Shown here piece after piece: positions 17,841 to 25,171 of a stretch of 64,000 nt of DNA (within the stretch, counting starts at the first letter, position 1; each line of letters starts with the position of its first letter). Where the stretch lies: assembly GCA_965208815.1 (NCBI GenBank), contig OZ242357.1:2914001-2978000 (forward strand), in the 5' to 3' direction. The position numbers and the translations under genes were made by a program. The stretch is from Bin55 sp009840545. GTDB lineage: Bacteria > Pseudomonadota > Gammaproteobacteria > Pseudomonadales > Azotimanducaceae. The notes under the pieces are model-generated. The model saw only the letters and a list, made by a program, of their open reading frames with translations, did not search any database and was not told the DNA's origin.

Positions 17841-18545
17841 CTAGCTCTGGGAATCTTCGACGACTGCTGAAGAGTCGCGCTTTTCTGATCGGATTTTTTT
17901 GATGAGAAAGTCGACGATAGGCATGACTGCACTATTCTCGCCGTCGGCCGTCTCCTTACTTACCAAGTATTTACCTCCCACCACCATCGAGGGAGTGCCG
18001 TGGCTGGCAATTCTCCACACTCGGTCCTTGGTGTGAACGTCTCGCATTCTGGCTTGTATTTCTTCCGACCAGTACTTGTCTTTGAACGTCTCAGGATCTA
18101 CGTCCGCAACATTGTCAAAGAGTTGCATCAATTTTCGTTCCTGTCCAAGGTTAATCCTATGCTTGTGAATCGCTTCGAACATTGCATCGTGAATCTTCGA
18201 GGAGAGCTTTAGGTCCTGTGCAACATAGAACGCTCGAGCCAAGGTAGTCCACGTCCGATTGTTCCAGCTAACGTGTTCTCGACGAAACTCTACATCAGAC
18301 GATTTCGTTTTAAGCCAATCATTGATGAAGGGTTCGATTTTGTAGCAATGATCGCACCCGTAGGAGAAGAACTCGATTACTTCAACACTGTCTGCCGAAG
18401 AATCGTCCTTAGCTGTGTCGAATTGCATCGGTAATTTAACGAAATGCTTGCCTTCCTCATACTCTGAACTCTGAGCATGGGTCATCGAGGAAGCTAAGAA
18501 TAGAAGGACGCCTAGGAAGCTAGTTTGGTATGCGAGTCGTTTCAT
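17841..18545 (-). CDS. DsbA-family thiol:disulfide protein (CDHC)
   Basis: A 234-residue periplasmic thioredoxin-fold protein. Signal peptide FLGVLLFLASSMTHAQ; then EYEEGKHFVKLP, the active site FFSYGCDHCYKIEPF, and the cis-proline loop HGTPSMVVGGKYLV. Length and layout match DsbA, which introduces disulphide bonds into exported proteins. The CxxC dipeptide here is Asp-His rather than the usual Pro-His, which would be expected to alter redox potential. It lies downstream of a second dsbA paralogue on the same strand, with 127 bases between. Role as oxidase versus specialised paralogue is open. Confidence 0.9.
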   Translation of the reverse strand: MKRLAYQTSFLGVLLFLASSMTHAQSSEYEEGKHFVKLPMQFDTAKDDSSADSVEVIEFFSYGCDHCYKIEPFINDWLKTKSSDVEFRREHVSWNNRTWTTLARAFYVAQDLKLSSKIHDAMFEAIHKHRINLGQERKLMQLFDNVADVDPETFKDKYWSEEIQARMRDVHTKDRVWRIASHGTPSMVVGGKYLVSKETADGENSAVMPIVDFLIKKIRSEKRDSSAVVEDSQS

Positions 18546-18672
18546 AGAAAACCGCCAAAGCCTATCGAGCTACGCTCGACTTTGAAGAAATGGTTACTCT
18601 TGGGACAGCGTTTTGAGTCAACGGTTCCGAAGAACGGCGCACGAACAAGTCGATTTAGTGTTCAGATTACAG

Positions 18673-19353
18673 TTAGGTTTCTTTCGATTCCTTTCGAATC
18701 TTCTCAACCAAGAAGTCCACTATCTGGAACATCCTGCGGTGGTTTGCTTTAGCGCTTTCAGTGGTCACAAGATACTTCCCTCCTACGACGAGAGAAGGTG
18801 TACCTGAAATTCGCCACGAGCTTACTTTGCGATTTCCTTCCTTAATTTGCTCTTGTGTCTCTTCTGCCCAATACTTCTCCTTGAAGGTCTCCGCGTCCAC
18901 CTTTGCAACATTCTTGAACAGCTGCACTAGTGCTTCTTCGCTCCGTATGTCCACTTTGTGTCTATGGAGTACCTCAAAGATCTTGTCATGCATTTCCGAC
19001 AGGACTTTTAGTTCTTCAGCGATGTAGTACGCTCTCGCCAAAGGAACCGAGCTAGCATTAAAAATGACGTGCTCGCGCTGGAGCACTACATCTTCTGGTT
19101 TCCGCTCTAACCAATTCTTGACGAAGGGCTGCATTCGACTGCAATGAGGGCAACCGTAGGAAAAAAACTCGATGACTTCAATCTCACCGCTAGATTCCGT
19201 GTCCGTCTCTTCCTCAGGTGCTTTGTACGTGGCAGGTAAGCGAAAGAAATGTTCTCCCTCTTTGTACTTGGCGGCCTGAGCGTGGATACTCCCAGTCGCC
19301 AAGAGCAGAATGACAATTCCGAACCAGAGCTGAAATCGACGAACTTTAGTCAC
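18673..19353 (-). CDS. dsbA: Thiol:disulfide interchange protein DsbA
   Basis: A 226-residue DsbA with signal sequence (LWFGIVILLLATGSIHAQ), the canonical CPHC active site in FFSYGCPHCSRMQPF, and cis-Pro in SGTPSLVVGGKYLV. It oxidises cysteine pairs in exported proteins and is recycled by DsbB (not in window). It is the canonical copy of the pair; the CDHC paralogue follows it. It uses a GTG start only 5 bases after the stop codon of the cytochrome c4 gene, so the two are probably co-transcribed. The start codon lies inside a 13-base tandem duplication. Confidence 0.93.
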   Translation of the reverse strand: MTKVRRFQLWFGIVILLLATGSIHAQAAKYKEGEHFFRLPATYKAPEEETDTESSGEIEVIEFFSYGCPHCSRMQPFVKNWLERKPEDVVLQREHVIFNASSVPLARAYYIAEELKVLSEMHDKIFEVLHRHKVDIRSEEALVQLFKNVAKVDAETFKEKYWAEETQEQIKEGNRKVSSWRISGTPSLVVGGKYLVTTESAKANHRRMFQIVDFLVEKIRKESKET

Positions 19354-19369
19354 TTGCTTTAGTCACTTT
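19344..19369. repeat. 13-base tandem duplication at gene junction
   Basis: The unit ctttagtcacttg (19344-19356) is followed directly by a copy (19357-19369) that matches for 12 bases. It spans the cytochrome c4 stop codon and the dsbA GTG start, and each unit contains a potential GTG start on the minus strand, so the duplication affects the coupling of the two genes. Confidence 0.7.
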
Positions 19370-20141
19370 GACTCGTTGACTCTCGCAACCAGTATAACCC
19401 GGTCATGTAGTTTGCAACCGCCTCAATTTCTGTATTTGTGAGTTTGGCGGCAATGTCGCGCATCATGTTGTTGAATTCTTCGTCAGTTGTACGTTCTTCC
19501 TCACGATATGCCTTGAGTTGTGCAATGGTGTACTCGACAGGCTGACCGGAAAGTCGAGGGAATCCCGCAAGCATGTTTCCATTGCCATTAGGAGCGTGAC
19601 ACGCGGTGCATGCAGCCACTTTCTTGTCCGGAATTCCGCCTCGGTAGATGGACTCCCCCAGTTCAAGTCCTACTTCCTTTGACTGGCCGATTATGCCTGG
19701 CAATGATGCGTAATAAGCTGCAAGGTTGCGAAGATCTTGATCGTCCATACTCGTAAGTTGTCCAGCCATCAGGACAATTTCGCGCTTGCCGGACTGAATG
19801 TGCTTCAGTTGTTGATAGAGATACTTTTCTCCTTGACCAGCAAGGTTTGAATATTCCGGAGTCAGAGTATTTCCATCTGTCCCATGGCATGCAGTGCACG
19901 GAGCGGATAGAGCTCGCCCTGCTTCCACACTCGTCACTTCGGGTGCCGCAACTTCAACCGCTGTTGCCTCGTCAGCCTCCTCTGCTAAAGTCTCTTGTTC
20001 CAGAGCATCCAGAATATCGGTCTCTGCTGGTTCCGATTCATCCGTCTCGGCTGCATGAATCGCCAGAACGACAACGACCAAAAGTGCAACCATTGCACCC
20101 AACGTCCACATGGAATGTGTGCTACGGAACAATCGAGACAT
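19359..20141 (-). CDS. Cytochrome c4-like dihaem cytochrome
   Basis: A 260-residue dihaem cytochrome. An N-terminal hydrophobic segment (LGAMVALLVVVVLAIHA) is followed by an unusually long acidic, alanine/glutamate-rich linker (residues about 30-75) and then two class-I haem domains with CTACHG near residue 82 and CTACHA near residue 177. Distal methionine candidates lie in LMAGQL and NNMMRD. Cytochrome c4 carries electrons to terminal oxidases in the periplasm. The linker suggests a membrane-anchored version. An AGGAG ribosome-binding site lies 5 bases before the ATG. It is upstream of dsbA, a conserved arrangement in Gammaproteobacteria. Confidence 0.92.
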   Translation of the reverse strand: MSRLFRSTHSMWTLGAMVALLVVVVLAIHAAETDESEPAETDILDALEQETLAEEADEATAVEVAAPEVTSVEAGRALSAPCTACHGTDGNTLTPEYSNLAGQGEKYLYQQLKHIQSGKREIVLMAGQLTSMDDQDLRNLAAYYASLPGIIGQSKEVGLELGESIYRGGIPDKKVAACTACHAPNGNGNMLAGFPRLSGQPVEYTIAQLKAYREEERTTDEEFNNMMRDIAAKLTNTEIEAVANYMTGLYWLRESTSQSD

Positions 20142-20299
20142 TAGGTCTCCTAGGAAAAGTCATACCACACGCATTGACCGGACGGTGCCAGACCGGACGT
20201 GCGAAGCGAAGATTATAGCAACCGTCGAAGTGACGTATAGACGGAAATTCCGCTTTCGAATTACACTAATTGCAGTTTACAAAGTGACCTTTTTGCTGA

Positions 20300-20914
20300 G
20301 TGACAAACGAACACTCTCCCATCGAATCCGAGTTCTTGAAGAGTGCGCTTCTTCTGCGTGATTGCCCGAATGACGACGTACCGGAAGTAGCCTTTGCCGG
20401 TCGCTCAAATGCGGGCAAGTCCAGCACCATCAACTCCTTAACGGGTTCTAGAAAACTCGCACGAGTCAGCAAAACTCCAGGTCGAACTCAACTCATAAAC
20501 TTCTTTGATTCCAAAGCTGGAGGAAGGCTTGTGGATCTTCCCGGTTTCGGTTTCGCTCGGGCGGACCGGCATAGACAGATCGAATGGCAAAAGGCAGTTG
20601 ACAACTACTTGGAACGTCGCAAAAACCTAGTAGGTTTGGTACTCATCATGGATGCACGACATCCGTTGCGCCCATTCGACACTGACATGATCGAATGGAC
20701 CGAGAGGCAACAAATGAATTTGCTGGTACTGCTCAATAAGTCTGACAAGCTAAAGCAGAGCCAACGGGTATCGTGTGTGCGAGTCGTTACTGACGCACTC
20801 AAAGACTGTGACAAAGCACAAGCAATTCTCTTTTCAGCACTAAAGGGTACCGGCGTAAACGAAGCTCGACATTACATCCGATCCATGTGGGAGAAAGACG
20901 AAAGTCTTTCTTAG
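20300..20914 (+). CDS. engB: Ribosome biogenesis GTPase EngB (YihA/YsxC)
   Basis: A 204-residue circularly simple TRAFAC GTPase. Motifs: G1 GRSNAGKSS, G2 KTPGRTQLINFF, G3 LPGFGFA, G4 NKSDKLK, with the SAL segment near the C-terminus. EngB binds GTP and assists assembly of the large ribosomal subunit. The GTG start at 20300 is supported by alignment of MTNEHSPIESEFLKSA with the E. coli YihA N-terminus. The stop codon overlaps that of polA by 4 bases, tail to tail. Confidence 0.95.
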   Translation: MTNEHSPIESEFLKSALLLRDCPNDDVPEVAFAGRSNAGKSSTINSLTGSRKLARVSKTPGRTQLINFFDSKAGGRLVDLPGFGFARADRHRQIEWQKAVDNYLERRKNLVGLVLIMDARHPLRPFDTDMIEWTERQQMNLLVLLNKSDKLKQSQRVSCVRVVTDALKDCDKAQAILFSALKGTGVNEARHYIRSMWEKDESLS

Positions 20915-23598
20915 TGAGCTTCGCTCCAATTCGAACCAACTCCTACATCTACTTCAAGATTCACTGAGAGATCGGCTGCGCCTTGCATGGCTCCGACGAC
21001 GCCACCACGCAATTCGTCGAGGGCGTCCTCTGCCACTTCAAACACGATTTCGTCGTGAACATGCAAGACCATTTTTGCATCAACGCCACTAGATTCCAGA
21101 AAGTCATTTGCCGAAACGGTTGCCCGTTTGATGATGTCAGCAGCTGATCCTTGTACAGGTGCGTTGATAGCCAATCGTTCCGCCGCTTGTCGACGTGGAG
21201 GATTGCGGCTATTAATCTCGTCGAGATGGATGCGACGCCCGTAGAGGGTTTCCACATATCCATAGTCGTGAGCTTGCGCTTTGGATTGATCCATGTAGGC
21301 TCGCACTCCGGGATAGTGGTCGAAGTAGGTCTCAATGAATGCTGCGGCTTCCCCTCGGCTGATGCTTAGATTTCTCGCCAGCCCAAATGCACTCATTCCG
21401 TAAATCAGTCCAAAATTGATTGTCTTTGCGTTTCTTCGCATATCCTCATCAACGTCGTCGTACTCGACACCAAACACTTCTCCTGCAGTGGCTCTGTGAA
21501 TGTCCAACCCATCGTTAAAAGCTTGCTGTAGCGACTCGTCTCCCGACAAGTGAGCCATGATTCGCAGTTCGATCTGAGAGTAGTCCGCAGACATGAACAC
21601 TGTTCCTGGAGGAGAAATGAATGCCTCACGTATACGTCGGCCGTCTGCTGTACGAATCGGAATGTTCTGCAGATTTGGACCTCCCGAGGACAACCTACCC
21701 GTTGTCGCATTAGCTTGATCGTAGGTCGTATGGACGCGACCGGTAGTTCTGTTAATCCAATGTCCCAGCTGGTCCGAATAAGTGGACTTGAGCTTTGTGG
21801 CAGCCCGGTAGTCGAGTATGAGTTGGGGAAGTGGATGCTTATCGGCGAGATCTCGAAGAATATCCTCCGATGTAGATCGAGCGCCTGTGCGGGTTTTTCT
21901 CGGCGCTTCAAGGCCGATTTTGTCATACAAAATAGTTGAGAGCTGCTTCGGCGAGCCCAGTCCAAAGGGTTCTCCCGCCGACTCATATGCGTCTTTTGTC
22001 AATCGATCGATTCGTTCCTTGAGTTCTTGACTGAGTCGTTGGAGTTGCGTGGGTTCGATACAAACCCCGTTGCGTTCCATCTTTGCTAATACATTTGTAA
22101 GTGGTGCTTCTATTTCTTGATAGACGCTAAGCATTCGAGGATCGGAACTCAGTTCCTTCAAGACGAGCGGACACACCTGGGCATTTACGCAGGCTAGTTC
22201 GGCCATATAGACGGATGTCTCCGGTATTGCCACGTCACCCAGCGGAATTCGATGTACTCCGGAACCCGTTAAAGAGTTGCGGTCGATAGTTGTGTGTTCC
22301 AAGTGTCGGGACGCTAGAGCGGACGAATGGTGTCCTCCTGGGGCTGTGCTGTTCAACACATACGACATTAAGCGTGTGTCGTAGAGCGGTCCTCGTAACT
22401 CTACGTCGTGCGTGGAAAAGAACTTTATTGCGCTCTTTAGATCGCTGCCAATGACTGAAATCTCATCGTCCTCCAGTACAGGTTTCAATCGATCGATTAC
22501 CTGCTCGAGACTAAGTTGTCGAAAGTCGGTGTCGGTGTGTTCAATAGGAATGTATGCCGCACGATCTGGACCTGCACTGATTGCAATCCCAACACAACCA
22601 ACAGCCCCGTTGTGCACGGATGGCTGAAAGACCAACGAAACTTCCTTGCTAGCACGAATTCGTTCGATCCAGGCTTGCATTGTGATTTGATCGGTGATGA
22701 ATTCGTACGCGGCTCGCTGTTCCGCTTTGGGAGCTGCTTCGCGATCTTCCGTGATTTGGCGTAAGAGTGTTCTGAACTCAAGTCGGTTGAACCAATCAGT
22801 AAGCGCAGGAATGTCCATATCTTGTACCTGCAATTCCTCCAGCGACCAATCCAACTCCACGTCGCACTTGATAGTTGCAAGTTCCTTGGACATCGGAAGC
22901 ATCTCAGAGGCAGCTACGAGGTTCTCACCAACTTTCCCTTTGATTTCGTTCCTGTTCTCCAGGATCGAATTCAAAGACCCGTACTGATTGAGCCATTTAG
23001 CCGCAGTCTTTGGCCCAACTTTCGGAACGCCTGGGATGTTGTCCGATGTGTCGCCCATCAGTGCCAAATAGTCAATGATCAGTTCTGGCGCGACGCCGAA
23101 CTTCTCGACGACTCCATCTCGGTCCATTGCCTGATTCTTCATGGTGTCGAGCATCGTCACGTGCTCGTTTACCAACTGCGCCATGTCCTTGTCGGATGTA
23201 GAGATGATGGTGGTGCGACCGGCGTCTGTTGCTTGAGTGGCCAGCGTGCCGATGATGTCATCGGCTTCAAACCCATCTTTCTTCAACAGTGGAAGCCCCA
23301 TGCACCCAATGATCGTGTGCAACGGTTCAATTTGCTGTGCCATCTCATCCTGCATCGGAGGGCGATTGGCTTTGTATTCCGAAAAGAGTTCGTGGCGAAA
23401 GGTTGGTGACGCAGTGTCAAACACCACGGCGATGGTGCTCTCAGGATAGTCGTTCATCAATTTCAGCAACATCGAAACAACGCCTCGTATTGCGCCGGTG
23501 TATTGTCCGGTCGACGTCTTGAGGTCAGGTAGAGCATAAAAAGCCCGAAAGAGATAAGTCGATCCATCGACAAGAATTAGGGGATTTTCGTTTTGCAT
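20911..23598 (-). CDS. polA: DNA polymerase I, proofreading domain inactivated
   Basis: About 895 residues with all three Pol I domains. The 5'-nuclease is intact (DGFEADDIIGTLA, STSDKDMAQLV, GDTSDNIPGVPKVGPKTA). The polymerase is intact (DYSQIELRIMAHLS, YGMSAFGLARNL, VHDEIVFE). The middle 3'-5' exonuclease domain keeps its fold but not its chemistry: aligned to E. coli, D355/E357 become V323/Q325, D424 (NLKYD) becomes A390 (DLKSA), and D501 (Y-x3-D) becomes L468. Repair synthesis and Okazaki-primer removal should persist without proofreading. The ATG at 23598 has GGGAG upstream; an alternative start is at 23619. It is divergent from the DUF2782 gene with only 38 bases between the starts. Confidence 0.97.
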   Translation of the reverse strand: MQNENPLILVDGSTYLFRAFYALPDLKTSTGQYTGAIRGVVSMLLKLMNDYPESTIAVVFDTASPTFRHELFSEYKANRPPMQDEMAQQIEPLHTIIGCMGLPLLKKDGFEADDIIGTLATQATDAGRTTIISTSDKDMAQLVNEHVTMLDTMKNQAMDRDGVVEKFGVAPELIIDYLALMGDTSDNIPGVPKVGPKTAAKWLNQYGSLNSILENRNEIKGKVGENLVAASEMLPMSKELATIKCDVELDWSLEELQVQDMDIPALTDWFNRLEFRTLLRQITEDREAAPKAEQRAAYEFITDQITMQAWIERIRASKEVSLVFQPSVHNGAVGCVGIAISAGPDRAAYIPIEHTDTDFRQLSLEQVIDRLKPVLEDDEISVIGSDLKSAIKFFSTHDVELRGPLYDTRLMSYVLNSTAPGGHHSSALASRHLEHTTIDRNSLTGSGVHRIPLGDVAIPETSVYMAELACVNAQVCPLVLKELSSDPRMLSVYQEIEAPLTNVLAKMERNGVCIEPTQLQRLSQELKERIDRLTKDAYESAGEPFGLGSPKQLSTILYDKIGLEAPRKTRTGARSTSEDILRDLADKHPLPQLILDYRAATKLKSTYSDQLGHWINRTTGRVHTTYDQANATTGRLSSGGPNLQNIPIRTADGRRIREAFISPPGTVFMSADYSQIELRIMAHLSGDESLQQAFNDGLDIHRATAGEVFGVEYDDVDEDMRRNAKTINFGLIYGMSAFGLARNLSISRGEAAAFIETYFDHYPGVRAYMDQSKAQAHDYGYVETLYGRRIHLDEINSRNPPRRQAAERLAINAPVQGSAADIIKRATVSANDFLESSGVDAKMVLHVHDEIVFEVAEDALDELRGGVVGAMQGAADLSVNLEVDVGVGSNWSEAH

Positions 23599-23636
23599 GG
23601 TAAATTCTCCCGTAGACAAGCTACGTTACCGACCCA

Positions 23637-23957
23637 ATGACACGTTTCTTGAACCAAGTACACTCAATCTGTTTGACGATTCTCGCAGTGTTCGCACTTC
23701 TCAACTCACCTGCTTCCTTGGCGGAAGAAGGTAGTAAGAACAAGAAGGAAAAAGTCAAAGGACCAGACGTCGTCCTCACCGAATCCAAGACTCGTTCCAT
23801 ACAAGAGTACCGACAAAACGGAAAACTTACCATGATCAAGGTCGTTCCTAAGAAAGGCAAACCTTATTACATGGTTCCAGAAGACCCCACAAAGCACTTC
23901 GGAGACTTGGAGCGCGCGGAACGTCTCGTTCCGAAATGGAAACTTAAAGAGTTCTAA
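23637..23957 (+). CDS. DUF2782 family exported protein
   Basis: A 106-residue protein with a signal peptide (SICLTILAVFALLNSPASLA), a lysine-rich stretch, and the compact domain PDVVLTESKTRSIQEYRQNG followed by MIKVVPKKGKPYYMV and a C-terminal WKLKEF. This is the DUF2782 pattern, a small periplasmic protein of unknown function typically encoded between polA and thrB in Gammaproteobacteria, exactly its place here. The gene starts 38 bases from the divergent polA start and ends 11 bases before thrB, so it is likely co-transcribed with thrB. Confidence 0.85.
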   Translation: MTRFLNQVHSICLTILAVFALLNSPASLAEEGSKNKKEKVKGPDVVLTESKTRSIQEYRQNGKLTMIKVVPKKGKPYYMVPEDPTKHFGDLERAERLVPKWKLKEF

Positions 23958-23968
23958 CGCGCCGTCGA

Positions 23969-24961
23969 ATGGCAGTTATTACTCGACTGACGCATTCGGC
24001 CGTCGAATCCATACTCAAAGACTACGATGTCGGTAGATTACTGCACCTGACACCAGTTGCTCAGGGTATAGAAAACACCAACTACTTCGTTCAAACGACG
24101 ACAGACCCCAACGACAACGTTGCGTCTTCCGAGTTTGTACTTACTGTAATCGAGGACGACCGGTTGCAGCAACGCGAACTGATGTTTCAAACATTGGATG
24201 CATGTTTTGATTACGGTCTACCCGTCGCTCCTGTGACGCGTACAAAGAGCGATTCTCCTCTTACAGAGTACCGAGAGAAGGCAATCTTGCTTAGCGTTCG
24301 ACTCAAAGGTCGACATGTAACCGCCCCGGCAAGCGATCAATGTAGAGCGATCGGCCGTTTCTTGAGTCGTATGCATCATGCAACAGAACATCTCGAGACC
24401 GAACGATTTCTCTATGTTCGCGATGTGCAATGGATTCGGAACACGGCGGACTCAGTTATCAACCATCTATCCACTGGTGAGCGATTGCTGCTTCGGACTG
24501 CTGTGCAATCTGTGGAAGCACTGTTAAACCGGAACGACGTTCAGTCGCTTCCGAAGGGAGTGATTCATGGAGATTTGTTCCGAGACAATGCGTTATTCAA
24601 CGAGTACGGTTTAACGGGCGTGGTGGACTTTCACCATTCTGCGTTCGGATTCAAACTCTTCGACGTTGCGGTCGCAATCAACGACTGGTGTCGCAGTGGA
24701 GATGCGTTGGATCAACAACGAACCATTGCATTTCTTCAGGCCTACAATGACATTCGTCCGTTTCAAACTCGGGAATATTGGTTCTTTCCCTCGTTTCTTC
24801 TATACGCCGCATTGGCTTTTTGGCTTTCCCGTCTCAACATTGCGGTACAGGAAAATTTGCCGGAAGGACTTCCTGTCAAGGATCCCAAGGAGTTTCAGCG
24901 GCTTGTTCACCAACACCTCTCTCGACCGTTTCGTCTGCACGAACTTGCGTTAACTGGCTAG
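23969..24961 (+). CDS. thrB: Homoserine kinase (APH-fold type)
   Basis: A 330-residue kinase of the aminoglycoside-phosphotransferase fold, the proteobacterial form of homoserine kinase (threonine biosynthesis: homoserine to O-phosphohomoserine). Seen: LTPVAQGIENTNYFV at the N-terminus (nucleotide-binding strand), VIHGDLFRDNALF (catalytic loop with Asp and Asn), VDFHHSAFGFKLFDVAVAI (metal-binding Asp), and WCRSGD. It follows the DUF2782 gene directly. No strong ribosome-binding site precedes the ATG, so coupling to the upstream gene is likely. Confidence 0.93.
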   Translation: MAVITRLTHSAVESILKDYDVGRLLHLTPVAQGIENTNYFVQTTTDPNDNVASSEFVLTVIEDDRLQQRELMFQTLDACFDYGLPVAPVTRTKSDSPLTEYREKAILLSVRLKGRHVTAPASDQCRAIGRFLSRMHHATEHLETERFLYVRDVQWIRNTADSVINHLSTGERLLLRTAVQSVEALLNRNDVQSLPKGVIHGDLFRDNALFNEYGLTGVVDFHHSAFGFKLFDVAVAINDWCRSGDALDQQRTIAFLQAYNDIRPFQTREYWFFPSFLLYAALAFWLSRLNIAVQENLPEGLPVKDPKEFQRLVHQHLSRPFRLHELALTG

Positions 24962-25171
24962 TCTGGACTTTCCGCAAACCGAGAAGCTTCAGTTGCACCA
25001 GCTACTGTGTAGCCCATCTACAAGCTAAAGCCACAAAGTCTCCTTGACAAGAACAGTGTTAGTATCCATCACGAATGGTGGGGATCCGGTAGAGCTGCGT
25101 TTGAGCAGCTTGTCCCTATAGACTATCTCCATCTTTAACGAAGACTTTAAGGCATGACCGGGAGGATCATC

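Noticed and set aside
21405..22880. Long frames overlapping polA in other frames and on the other strand
   Set aside because: The polA frame carries all conserved motifs; the others are shadows with abnormal composition.
25044..25072. TTGACA as a -35 box upstream of the TonB receptor
   Set aside because: At 17-base spacing the -10 position reads CATCAC; a TAGTAT is only 10 bases away, so no acceptable sigma-70 promoter forms.
25092..25112. AGCTGC...GCAGCT hairpin before the TonB receptor
   Set aside because: Short stem without a T-run and not matching any riboswitch or terminator; probably chance.
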